DNA of 64,000 nt, from contig NZ_LMFH01000005.1 of assembly GCF_001427225.1 (NCBI RefSeq), forward strand, positions 451,045 to 515,044, given 5' to 3'. Position 1 is the stretch's first letter. Each line of letters begins with the position of its first letter. The stretch is from Lysobacter sp. Root494 (lineage in GTDB: Bacteria; Pseudomonadota; Gammaproteobacteria; Xanthomonadales; Xanthomonadaceae). This document shows, piece by piece, positions 56,491-63,854 of this stretch. The position numbers and the translations under genes are program-made. Under the pieces are notes generated by a model. That model had not been told where the DNA came from. It searched no databases and saw nothing but the letters and a program-made list of their open reading frames with translations.

Positions 56491-56697
56491 CTAACGCCCG
56501 ACCCCATGCGGCTCGATAACCCCGGTCGCAATCCCCGCCACCACCAGCAGGATCAGCACGATCGAAAGCGCGATCCGCTTGGTCAGCGCGTTCACCGTGC
56601 GCTTGGTCGTGCCCACGTCGACGAGCATGTAGTAGAGCCCGGCGCCCAGGTTGTAGACGATCAGGCCGAGGAACGCGACGATCACCAGCGTCTTCAT
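56491..56697 (-). CDS. DUF2909 family two-helix membrane protein
   Basis: The 68-residue protein has two membrane helices, about residues 3-25 (TLVIVAFLGLIVYNLGAGLYYML) and 43-62, joined by VDVGTTKRTVNALTKRIALS, and ends GVIEPHGVGR. TKRTVxALTxRI and the IxPHG end match DUF2909 twin-transmembrane proteins, which are normally found with cytochrome oxidase assembly genes; no such genes are nearby. The ATG at 56697 overlaps the upstream gene by 4 bases (ATGA). Function is unknown. Confidence 0.8.
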   Translation of the reverse strand: MKTLVIVAFLGLIVYNLGAGLYYMLVDVGTTKRTVNALTKRIALSIVLILLVVAGIATGVIEPHGVGR

Positions 56698-57050
56698 GAA
56701 AGCGCTCCCGTGGCCCCGTTGGCGGGCGCCGTAGTGGAAGAAGAAAAGCCGCGCAGCCAGCGCCAGCGCACGATCAGCGCGACGGTGACGACCAGCAGGA
56801 ACAGCCCGTAGGAGACGGACGTCGCCAGCACCTGCTGCCACATGTGCCCGAACGTCGGGTCGGCGTTTTCCATGCTCCAGTACATGCCGGCGGCCGCCGC
56901 GGCCATCGCCAGCAACAGGCTCGTGGAATCGAACAGCGTGCGCTGCCAGCCGCGCGGCGCGCGCGGGAATTTCCAGAACAGGACAGCCAGGATCGTGAAC
57001 CAGGGCAGGAACAGGATCAGGGCCAGGTTGAGTTCGACCAGTGGATTCAT
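56694..57050 (-). CDS. Hypothetical three-helix membrane protein
   Basis: The 118-residue protein begins MNPLVELNLALILFLPWFTILAVLFW and has three likely membrane helices (about 6-26, 43-60 and 77-98) with an amphipathic stretch and a short cytoplasmic tail rich in Ser/Thr/Ala (SSSTTAPANGATGALS). I do not recognise a family. It is the first gene of a two-gene unit with the DUF2909-type gene and is divergent from the MocR regulator. An open extension to 57170 runs through the shared regulatory gap and is rejected. Confidence 0.65.
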   Translation of the reverse strand: MNPLVELNLALILFLPWFTILAVLFWKFPRAPRGWQRTLFDSTSLLLAMAAAAAGMYWSMENADPTFGHMWQQVLATSVSYGLFLLVVTVALIVRWRWLRGFSSSTTAPANGATGALS

Positions 57051-57111
57051 GGACGGGGATTCATGGATGGAAACAGGGGGGCGGATGGGGAGATGCCGCC
57101 ATGCTAGGCCG

Positions 57112-57161
57112 ACCGTATCAGTCGTTCTAGAATCACAAACGAGCAAAAAAACCGTATCAGT
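57112..57161 (+). promoter_or_regulatory. Direct-repeat operator candidate for the MocR regulator
   Basis: ACCGTATCAGT occurs twice in direct orientation, at 57112-57122 and 57151-57161, start to start 39 bases apart, with a TAGAAT (57128-57133) between. MocR proteins such as GabR and PdxR bind direct repeats near their own and the divergent promoter. The site sits between the MocR gene and the divergent membrane-protein unit. Confidence 0.6.
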
Positions 57162-57207
57162 TCCGGCCAAGGCAACCGTTCAGTCCGGCAAGGGGTGACC
57201 TCGCGAC

Positions 57208-58617
57208 ATGAAGCGCTACGAAGCCCTCGCCGACGACATCGCCCGCTCGATCCGCAGCGGCCTGCTCAAGCCGGGCGAGCGCCTGCCGTCCGTGCGCCAG
57301 GCCAGCACCGCACGCAAGCTCAGCCCGGCCACCATCTTCCAGGCCTACTACCGGCTCGAAGCGCAGGGCCTGATCGAGTCGCGTGCGCGCTCGGGCTATT
57401 ACGTCACCCGCGCGGTCGCGACACTGCCGCCGGAACCCGAAACCGCATCGCGCCCCGACGGCGAATCGCGCGCGGTGGATGTCAGCGATCTCGTCTTCGA
57501 GATCCTGCAGTCGTCGATGCACCGCGATGTCGTCCCGCTCGGCTCCGCCTTCATGAGTCCGAGGCTGTTTCCACTCGATCGCATCGGCCGCGCGATGGCC
57601 AGCGCGGCATTGCACCTCGATCCCTGGAGCACCGTCGACGACCTCACGCCGGGCAATGCGGCGCTGCGCCGGCAGATCGCGCTGCGTTACCTCATCGACG
57701 GCATGGATGTCAGCGCCGACGAAATCGTCATCACCAACGGCGCGCTCGAAGCATTGAACCTGTGCATTGCCGCGGTGACGAAACCCGGCGATGCCGTCGT
57801 GGTGGAATCGCCTTGCTTCTACGCCTGCCTGCAATCGCTCGAACGCTACGGCTTGCGCGCCATCGAAGTGCCAACGCATCCGCGCGACGGCATCGATCTC
57901 GATTCACTCGAAGCCGCGATCGAACGCCATTCGCCGCGCGCGTGCTGGCTGATGCCGACCTTTCACAACCCGCTCGGCAGCACCATGCCGGAAGAACGCA
58001 AGCGCGCCCTCGTCGAACTGCTGGCGCGCCACGACATCCCGCTGGTCGAGGACGACGTCTATGCCGAACTGCATTTCGCCGGAAAGCGTGCATTGCCGGC
58101 GAAGGCGTTCGACCGCGATGGCCAGGTGATGCACTGCTCGTCGTTTTCGAAGAGCCTCGCACCGGGTTACCGCATCGGCTGGGTGGCGGCAGGCCGCCGT
58201 GCGCAGGAAATCGCGCGACGCAAACTCACCTCGACACTCAACACCAACGTGCCGGCGCAGATCGCGCTGGCAAAGCATCTCGAACGCGGCGGCTTCGATC
58301 GCCACCTGCGCCGGCTGCGCAGCACGCTCGCCGAACAGCAGTCGCGTTACATCGCCACGATCGCCGATGCATTTCCCGAAGGCACGCGCGTGACGCGTCC
58401 TGCCGGTGGCTACTTCCTCTGGCTCGAACTGCTGGAAGGCGCCGACACCCTGCAGCTGCAACAGCGCGCATCGCAGCAGGGCATCAGCATCGCGCCCGGT
58501 CCGATGTTTTCCGCGAGTCGTGGCTTCCGCAACTGCCTGCGGCTCAATTGCGGCCATCCGTTCGATGCACGTATCGAAGGCGCGTTGGCGACGCTCGGGA
58601 AATTGGCGAAGCCATGA
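57208..58617 (+). CDS. MocR-family regulator (GntR HTH fused to aminotransferase-like domain)
   Basis: The 469-residue protein joins an N-terminal GntR winged helix (about residues 1-70, DDIARSIRSGLLKPGERLPSVRQ) to a fold-type I aminotransferase domain. The pyridoxal-phosphate lysine is Lys315 (SSFSKSLAPGYRIGW), and the fold has NPLGSTMPEERK and EDDVYAELHF. MocR proteins sense PLP or its adducts and control vitamin B6, GABA or taurine genes. The effector and targets here are unknown; the neighbours are a divergent membrane-protein pair and a downstream LysR gene. Confidence 0.93.
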   Translation: MKRYEALADDIARSIRSGLLKPGERLPSVRQASTARKLSPATIFQAYYRLEAQGLIESRARSGYYVTRAVATLPPEPETASRPDGESRAVDVSDLVFEILQSSMHRDVVPLGSAFMSPRLFPLDRIGRAMASAALHLDPWSTVDDLTPGNAALRRQIALRYLIDGMDVSADEIVITNGALEALNLCIAAVTKPGDAVVVESPCFYACLQSLERYGLRAIEVPTHPRDGIDLDSLEAAIERHSPRACWLMPTFHNPLGSTMPEERKRALVELLARHDIPLVEDDVYAELHFAGKRALPAKAFDRDGQVMHCSSFSKSLAPGYRIGWVAAGRRAQEIARRKLTSTLNTNVPAQIALAKHLERGGFDRHLRRLRSTLAEQQSRYIATIADAFPEGTRVTRPAGGYFLWLELLEGADTLQLQQRASQQGISIAPGPMFSASRGFRNCLRLNCGHPFDARIEGALATLGKLAKP

Positions 58618-58711
58618 CGAGCGGTTGCGTGCATCCGGTAAGCTCGCATCGCATGCGCCGACACACGCGCGGTCGAAGCGCGCTTCGTAATTCACCCGGG
58701 AGGAGACAGTC

Positions 58712-59602
58712 GTGGACCGGATCGAGTGCATGCGTGCCTTCGTCGAAGCGGTGAAGTCGAACGGCTTTGCCGCTGCGGCGCGCACGCTCGACGTGCCACG
58801 GTCGAAGGTCAGCAAGCAGATCCAGGCGCTCGAGGAAGAGCTCGGTGTGCAGCTGCTGATGCGCACCACGCGCAGCCTCCACCTCACTTCGGCGGGCAGC
58901 GAGTACTTCGAATCGGCGCGCGACATCCTCGCCGCCATCGAGGAAGCCGAGCAATGTGCCCAGGCAGGCACGGGTGAACTGAAGGGAACCCTGCGCATCA
59001 ACGCGCCGATGTCGTTCGGCATCCGCGTGCTGGCGCCCCTGGTCCCTCTCTTCAACGCGGCGCATCCGAAAGTGGAACTGGAAATCGTGCTGTCGGATCA
59101 GGTCGTGGATCCCATCCAGGGCGGCTTCGATGTCACCGTGCGCATCGCGAGCTTGCCCGATTCCTCGCTTGCGGCGAGAACGATCATGCCGGCACCCCGG
59201 CTGCTCGTCGCATCGCCCGCGTATCTCGAACGCGCCGGCGTGCCGCAGAGCCCAGCCGACCTCGAAAGCCACGCCTTCCTCGAATACGGCTACCGGCAGG
59301 GCGGTGCGACCTTGCTGCTGACGCGCGGCGACGAGAGCGTGCGCGTGCATACCACCGGCCCCTTGTTTGCGAACAACGGCGACGTGCTGGCGGTCGCGGC
59401 CGAAGGCGGCATGGGGATCGCACTATTGCCGGCCTTCATCGTCGGCGAAGCCGTCGAAGCCGGCCGTCTCGTGCCGCTGTTGACCGACTGGAGCGCGCCG
59501 CCGATCACGGTAAACGCGGTGTTTCCTTCGGCACGGCGGATGCCGATGAAGACGCGCGCCTTCATCGACTTCATGGCGTCGTCGCTGGGCGGCAATCGCT
59601 AG
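58712..59602 (+). CDS. LysR-family transcriptional regulator
   Basis: The 296-residue protein has the LysR winged helix (residues about 1-60, MRAFVEAVKSNGFAAAARTLDVPRSKVSKQIQALE) and a substrate-binding-like effector domain (LRINAPMSFGIRVLAPLVPLF). It begins with GTG at 58712 after a strong AGGAGA site. It lies 94 bases after the MocR gene on the same strand and converges with pirin. Such LysR genes often control adjacent pirin and DoxX genes, so those are plausible targets; this is inference. Confidence 0.92.
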   Translation: MDRIECMRAFVEAVKSNGFAAAARTLDVPRSKVSKQIQALEEELGVQLLMRTTRSLHLTSAGSEYFESARDILAAIEEAEQCAQAGTGELKGTLRINAPMSFGIRVLAPLVPLFNAAHPKVELEIVLSDQVVDPIQGGFDVTVRIASLPDSSLAARTIMPAPRLLVASPAYLERAGVPQSPADLESHAFLEYGYRQGGATLLLTRGDESVRVHTTGPLFANNGDVLAVAAEGGMGIALLPAFIVGEAVEAGRLVPLLTDWSAPPITVNAVFPSARRMPMKTRAFIDFMASSLGGNR

Positions 59603-59623
59603 CGCTGCGGAAAGTCATTGCGC

Positions 59624-59660
59624 AAATAAAAAGCCCGGCCGACCCGCGTCGCCCGGGCTT
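59624..59660 (-). terminator. Intrinsic terminator of the pirin transcript
   Basis: AAGCCCGG (59631-59638) pairs with CCGGGCTT (59653-59660). Read on the minus strand the stem is followed by TTTTTATTTG, so it would terminate pirin; on the plus strand the T-run is missing. Confidence 0.75.
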
Positions 59661-59671
59661 CGTAGCCGCGA

Positions 59672-60385
59672 TCAGCCTGCGCGCACATCCGGCAAGTCGA
59701 ACACCAGCACTTCGGCGCCGTTGCCGTTTTCGACCGTCACCTGCGGCTCGTCCCTGTACATCAGCGCGTCGCCGGCCTTCAGCGCACGGCCATTCACCGT
59801 GACTTCGCCGCGCGCGACATGCACGTAACCCAGGCGGCCGGGTGCGAAATCGTGCGTCGCCGATTCCTCGCCATCGAACAGACCCGCGAACATGCTCGCA
59901 TCCTGGTGGATGCTGACCGAACCATCGCGCCCATCCGGGCTCACCACGATGCGCAGGCGGCCACGCTTGTCTTCCGCGGAATAGGTCTTCTGTTCGTACG
60001 ACGGCGCAAAGCCGCCGTGTGAAGGGATGATCCAGATCTGCAGGAAGTGGGTCGTGCCGTCCTTGCTGTGGTTGAACTCCGAGTGGGTGATGCCGGTGCC
60101 CGCGCTCATGCGCTGCACTTCGCCCGGCACGATGCTCGCCTTGGTGCCCATCGAATCCTGGTGGCCGAGCGCGCCGTCGAGCACGTAGCTGATGATCTCC
60201 ATGTCGCGATGACCGTGCGTGCCGAAGCCCTGGCCCGCCTGCACGCGGTCTTCGTTGATCACACGCAGCGGACCCCAGTGCACGTGGTCGGGATCGAAAT
60301 AGTTGGCGAAGGAAAAGCTGTGCCACGAATCGAGCCAGCCGTGGTTGGCGTGGCCGCGTTCGTTGGCGGGGCGGGCGGTAATCAT
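59672..60385 (-). CDS. Pirin family protein
   Basis: Pirins are double cupin proteins; some act as quercetin 2,3-dioxygenases. The 237-residue product has the metal ligands His57, His59 (FGTHGHRDMEI), His101 and Glu103 (GITHSEFNHS), all intact, as in E. coli YhhW. The ATG at 60385 gives the family N terminus MITARPANERGHANHGW; the open frame continues to 60571 as a shadow of the DoxX gene. It probably forms an operon with the DoxX gene 91 bases upstream. The substrate is unknown. Confidence 0.93.
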   Translation of the reverse strand: MITARPANERGHANHGWLDSWHSFSFANYFDPDHVHWGPLRVINEDRVQAGQGFGTHGHRDMEIISYVLDGALGHQDSMGTKASIVPGEVQRMSAGTGITHSEFNHSKDGTTHFLQIWIIPSHGGFAPSYEQKTYSAEDKRGRLRIVVSPDGRDGSVSIHQDASMFAGLFDGEESATHDFAPGRLGYVHVARGEVTVNGRALKAGDALMYRDEPQVTVENGNGAEVLVFDLPDVRAG

Positions 60386-60476
60386 GGGAACTCCTATCTT
60401 GGCCGTGCCGGAGGCAAGCCTTCCGGCCGGACGTGGTGCAATGCGATGAAACGATGTCGTGTCGCGGTGCGCGCGA

Positions 60477-60869
60477 TCAGATGCGGGCGCGGCGAACCTG
60501 CAGGGCGTGGTCGACGCTGAAGCGGCCGGCGCCGTTTGCAGCAAGGACGAGGAAGCCGCCCGCGATCGCAATGTTCTTCATCAGGTGGATCGCCTGGTTC
60601 TGGTCGCCGGCCGCGCCATGGAAGAGGAAGCCGGTAAGCAGCGCGAATACCGCCAGCCCAAGGGCCGCCCAACGGGTGGCGAAGCCGAACAGGACCGCAA
60701 GGCCGCCGAGGAGCTCGGCCGCGATGACGATCGGCAGCAGGACCGAGGGAACGCCCATCGCGTCCATGTATCCCTGGGTAGCGGCGTAGCCGCCGATCTT
60801 GCTCCAGCCGGAAACGACGAAGATGAGGGCCAGGCCGATGCGGCCGAGCAGGGTGGCGAGGTGGTTCAT
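60477..60869 (-). CDS. DoxX family membrane protein
   Basis: The 130-residue protein has four membrane helices and the DoxX signature GLALIFVVSGWSKIGGYAATQGYM, then AELLGGLAVLFGFATRWAALGLAVFAL. DoxX proteins are linked to thiosulfate:quinone oxidoreductase or to redox stress in the membrane. ATG at 60869 gives the family start; the open frame to 61202 is rejected because it crosses the non-coding gap. It sits upstream of pirin on the same strand, a common pairing. Confidence 0.9.
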   Translation of the reverse strand: MNHLATLLGRIGLALIFVVSGWSKIGGYAATQGYMDAMGVPSVLLPIVIAAELLGGLAVLFGFATRWAALGLAVFALLTGFLFHGAAGDQNQAIHLMKNIAIAGGFLVLAANGAGRFSVDHALQVRRARI

Positions 60870-61310
60870 GGCTGACTCCCTGGAAAGGGTGCGGAACGGA
60901 ATGGATCTGCCTGCGCTGCGGATACCCGGGCGGGTTCCTTTGCGTTGGCGAGGAGTATGGGTATCCGTCCTGGAGCGGCCTAGACAGCGAATTCGTGAAT
61001 GACTGTTTCCCGATTGGGGACAGTCCCCAGCCATTCGATTCCGAAGCGGCGAGCGCCGCCCATGCTCTCGGGCCATGCACCTCACACAAGGCACCGCGTG
61101 TCCCTTGCTGTAAACAGGCGCCCCATGCGAACGCACGAATGACAAAGCGCGCGCCGCGCGACCTCCGCCGCACGCGAAACGGGGTTGGGCCCGAAAGCCC
61201 AACCCCGCTGGTCACTCATTCGATACGACCGGGTTTCCAACCAATCCGGAACCCGTCGTGGCGGTCAATGCACGATCCGCTTCGCCTGCGTCTGGATCCT
61301 GACGACCGGA
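60870..61310. other. 441-base gap with no supported gene
   Basis: Between DoxX and the Ser/Lys-rich small ORF I see no gene. Several frames stay open on both strands, but none has a recognisable start or family. The DoxX promoter must be near 60870-60970. The only clear structure is the hairpin listed at 61181-61208. Confidence 0.5.
61181..61208 (-). terminator. Possible terminator downstream of the Ser/Lys-rich small ORF
   Basis: CGGGGTTGGGC (61181-61191) pairs perfectly with GCCCAACCCCG (61198-61208) around a 6-base loop. On the minus strand it is followed by TTTCG only, so termination is weak. It lies 102 bases beyond the small ORF stop. Confidence 0.4.
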
Positions 61311-61463
61311 TCAACGTTCCTTAGAGGATTTGCCGTGGCTCCGGTCCTGGCTGGGGCCGGAGCTGCTCTTGCGCTGCGAGTTCTCTGAACCTGAGGCCTG
61401 TTTGCTGCTCTTGCTGCTTTTTTCATCGCTGCGCCCGTTCGGTTTTTTCTGACTGGTAGGCAT
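61311..61463 (-). CDS. Ser/Lys-rich small basic protein, 50 residues
   Basis: This ORF runs from ATG (61461-61463) to TGA (61311-61313) and reads MPTSQKKPNGRSDEKSSKSS then continues with KQASGSENSQRKSSSGPSQDRSHGKSSKER. About a third of the residues are serine and a quarter lysine or arginine, with no hydrophobic stretch, so it is probably disordered. GCGGAG lies about 8-13 bases upstream of the ATG, a good ribosome-binding site. Codon use (AGC, CAG, GGC) matches the neighbours. The type resembles small hydrophilic stress proteins, but no family is recognised. Its reality needs expression evidence. Confidence 0.55.
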   Translation of the reverse strand: MPTSQKKPNGRSDEKSSKSSKQASGSENSQRKSSSGPSQDRSHGKSSKER

Positions 61464-61693
61464 GATGGAATCTCCGCTTCCTCGTGCTTTCGGCCACGTG
61501 CGTGGCAGGTGCGACGGTAGGCGTGGCGTCGTTACTTCATCGCGCCAGCGGTGTGCATGAAACGCTAAACGCTTGAATGCTTCAGCTCTTTACGGAAGCC
61601 GTCGTCGTTGCCGGGTGAGGACACAAGCCGGACGGCAGTGGAGGCCAAGGTGCACTGGTGCCGCAAGCAAGCCGGCGGCGGTAAAGTATTCCC

Positions 61694-62491
61694 ATGAAGA
61701 ACCTCCGCGTATCCCTGGTCCAGGGCGAGACCCGCTGGCACGACCCCGCCAGCAACCGCGCCTACTACGCCGACCTCATCGAGCCGCTGCACAACACCAC
61801 CGACCTGGTCATCCTGCCGGAGACCTTCACCAGCGGCTTCAGCAACGACGCCATCGGCGATGCCGAAACCATGGAAGGCCCGACACTGGACTGGATGCGC
61901 GAGCGCGCCGACAGCATCGACGCCGCGATCTGCGGCAGCGTGCAGATCCGCACGGAGGAGGGCGTGTTCAACCGCCTGATGTTCGTGAAGCCGGACGGCG
62001 AGTTCCACACCTACGACAAGCGCCATCTGTTCCGCTACGCGCGCGAGCACGAGCGCTACGCCGCCGGCCGCGACCGCGTGACCGTGGAATGGAAGGGTTG
62101 GCGCATCTGTCCCCTGGTCTGCTACGACCTTCGCTTCCCCGTGTTCTCGCGCAACCGCTTCAACGTGGAGCGCGAGGGCATGCTCGATTACGACCTGCTG
62201 ATCTACGTCGCCAACTGGCCGTCGGCGCGCAGTTATCCGTGGAAGACGCTGCTGCGGGCGCGCGCGATCGAGAACCTGTGCTTCGTCGCCGGGGTCAACC
62301 GCGTGGGCACCGACGGCAACGGCCTGAACTACTCGGGCGACAGCGCGCTCATCGACTTCATGGGCCATCCGCTCAGCGAAGCCACCGACGAGGAAGTCGT
62401 TTCCACCACCCTCCTGCAAGCCGCGCCGCTGATTGCGCACCGCGACCATTTCCCTGCGATGCTCGACGCGGACAGCTTCGAGCTGAAGTGA
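61694..62491 (+). CDS. Carbon-nitrogen hydrolase, omega-amidase YafV-like
   Basis: Nitrilase-superfamily proteins use a Glu-Lys-Cys triad. Here these are Glu43 (VILPETFTSGF), Lys109 (YDKRHLFRYAREHE) and Cys143 (CPLVCYDLRFP), all present. E. coli YafV is an omega-amidase for 2-oxoglutaramate and 2-oxosuccinamate, and this 265-residue protein has its typical length and blocks (NWPSARSYPWKTLLRARAIENLCFVAGVNRVG). The gene stands alone on the plus strand, with the SD-like AAAG weakly placed before the ATG. Confidence 0.9.
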   Translation: MKNLRVSLVQGETRWHDPASNRAYYADLIEPLHNTTDLVILPETFTSGFSNDAIGDAETMEGPTLDWMRERADSIDAAICGSVQIRTEEGVFNRLMFVKPDGEFHTYDKRHLFRYAREHERYAAGRDRVTVEWKGWRICPLVCYDLRFPVFSRNRFNVEREGMLDYDLLIYVANWPSARSYPWKTLLRARAIENLCFVAGVNRVGTDGNGLNYSGDSALIDFMGHPLSEATDEEVVSTTLLQAAPLIAHRDHFPAMLDADSFELK

Positions 62492-62556
62492 ACCCTAACG
62501 GCGGCTGTGTAATGCGTGCCGCCGCAAAGTCGCGGAAACCCCTTGTTTCGCAGGGT

Positions 62557-62585
62557 TTGAGGCAAATTCGTTCACGCCGTATGAA
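62557..62585 (+). promoter_or_regulatory. Promoter of the Lpp/OprI-like lipoprotein gene
   Basis: TTGAGG (62557-62562) and TATGAA (62580-62585) are 17 bases apart. The start of transcription would leave a leader of about 70 bases before the ATG at 62663, with a strong AGGAGGA ribosome-binding site. Confidence 0.65.
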
Positions 62586-62662
62586 CATCTAGCCAACGCA
62601 GCGTTCACAACTGCTGTGCGATTCAGTGGACTCCTCAACAACCTGAACGCAGGAGGATTCGA

Positions 62663-62929
62663 ATGTTTCCGACCAAGCAACATCTAACGACGGCACGTAC
62701 TCTCGGCGTGGCGATCATCGCCCTGAGCCTTGGCGCCTGCGCCACCTACAAGGACGAGTTCGCAACGATCAACTCGCGCCTGGATCAACTCGACACGAAG
62801 GTGCAGGGCGCGGCCCAGAGCGCCGAGTCCGCCAATCAGGCGGCGCAGCAGGCCAACCAACGGCTGGATCAGATCGAAGGTCGCGTCCAGCAGCTCGAAG
62901 CAGCCCCGACCCGCAAGCCGCGCGGTTAA
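62663..62929 (+). CDS. Lpp/OprI-like alanine-zipper lipoprotein
   Basis: The 88-residue protein has a lipoprotein signal peptide ending LSLGAC with Cys26, and a mature part with an Ala-rich heptad coiled coil (about residues 35-80, LDQLDTKVQGAAQSAESANQAAQQ). It is the family of Braun-type and OprI outer-membrane lipoproteins. The C terminus is TRKPRG, so a lysine lies four residues from the end rather than last as in Lpp and OprI. Strong promoter and SD indicate high expression. An L,D-transpeptidase gene follows. Confidence 0.88.
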   Translation: MFPTKQHLTTARTLGVAIIALSLGACATYKDEFATINSRLDQLDTKVQGAAQSAESANQAAQQANQRLDQIEGRVQQLEAAPTRKPRG

Positions 62930-63028
62930 TCGCTCATTCGCAATGAAAGGCCTGAACTGGGACCCGGTGGCCTTTGCTGGCCGCCGGTCTCCTTATCTCC
63001 ACCCGTTTTCGTTCTAAGGAACCATCCC

Positions 63029-63745
63029 ATTCGTACATACATACATCCTGCGATCCGGGCCGCTGCATTGGTGCTGGCGTTCGCGACCTTCGGCGTAGCG
63101 AGCGCCAAGGGTGCCCGCGGGCAACCGGTCGCCCCCATCGACGAGCTTCCGCAAGGCCAAGAGGTCTCCGACACCGTGATCGAGCTGGCGGGCTGGGTGG
63201 TCGCGACCAAGGACACCCAAGGCTATCCGTTCGCGGTCATAGACAAGGCCAACGCACAGATCCTGGTGTTCGGCGGGGACGGCCGGCTTCGTGGCGCGGC
63301 ACCTGGGCTCTTTGGCTCGGGAGTCGGCGATCACACGGCCCCCGGCGTCGCCGGTCTGGCACTTCGCGCGATTCCGGGCCGGGATCGCACGACGCCTGCG
63401 GGTCGCTTTGTGGGCGGTTTCGGTCCGTCGATCGACGCTGGGCGCGTGCTGTGGGTTGACTACGATTCTGCGGTCTCCATGCACCCTACCGCTACCGACG
63501 TCCCGGCCGAGAAACGCGCCGAACGCCTCGCATCGCCTACGCCGGACGACAACCGCATCACCCATGGCTGCATCAACGTCTCGCCCGAGTTTTACGAGCG
63601 GATCGTCCGTCCGACGTTCGAGCGGGGCGGGGTGTTCTACGTCTTGCCGGAGGCGGAGTCGATAGCGGAGACCTTCCCGGAGTTCGCGAAGAGTCGCGCG
63701 ACTACCCAACGCGGCGATGGAAGACGACGGTCTGCCCGCCGGTGA
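63029..63745 (+). CDS. L,D-transpeptidase (YkuD-type) with probable ATT start codon
   Basis: The 238-residue protein has the catalytic motif THGCIN with His179 and Cys181 and an upstream His152, so it is an L,D-transpeptidase domain that crosslinks peptidoglycan or attaches lipoproteins to it. The frame has no ATG, GTG or usable TTG before residue 14. The only canonical start, TTG at 63068, would give a signal peptide without basic residues. Starting at ATT 63029 gives MRTYIHPAIRAAALVLAFAT, a normal signal peptide, and AAGGA lies 8 bases before it. An ATT start, or a base substitution in this strain, is inferred. Confidence 0.8.
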   Translation: MRTYIHPAIRAAALVLAFATFGVASAKGARGQPVAPIDELPQGQEVSDTVIELAGWVVATKDTQGYPFAVIDKANAQILVFGGDGRLRGAAPGLFGSGVGDHTAPGVAGLALRAIPGRDRTTPAGRFVGGFGPSIDAGRVLWVDYDSAVSMHPTATDVPAEKRAERLASPTPDDNRITHGCINVSPEFYERIVRPTFERGGVFYVLPEAESIAETFPEFAKSRATTQRGDGRRRSARR

Positions 63746-63854
63746 CGGGCGCGGCGGTGCACTGGGCGAAGCGGGGCGCGACAACCGCCACGTGTCGCTG
63801 GTGATCGACTACGCGGATATGCGTGCGATGCCGGGCACCATGCCGCAGCCGTAA
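63717..63854 (+). CDS. Weakly supported 45-residue ORF overlapping the L,D-transpeptidase end
   Basis: An ATG-started frame overlaps the previous gene by 29 bases and reads MEDDGLPAGDGRGGALGEAG then continues to ADMRAMPGTMPQP, followed by TAA TAG. The same frame continues past the stops as TPEQASQQEATPQTNSGT before a TGA. No SD and no family are visible. It may be a broken gene or chance. The remaining bases to 64000 hold no other recognisable feature. Confidence 0.2.
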   Translation: MEDDGLPAGDGRGGALGEAGRDNRHVSLVIDYADMRAMPGTMPQP

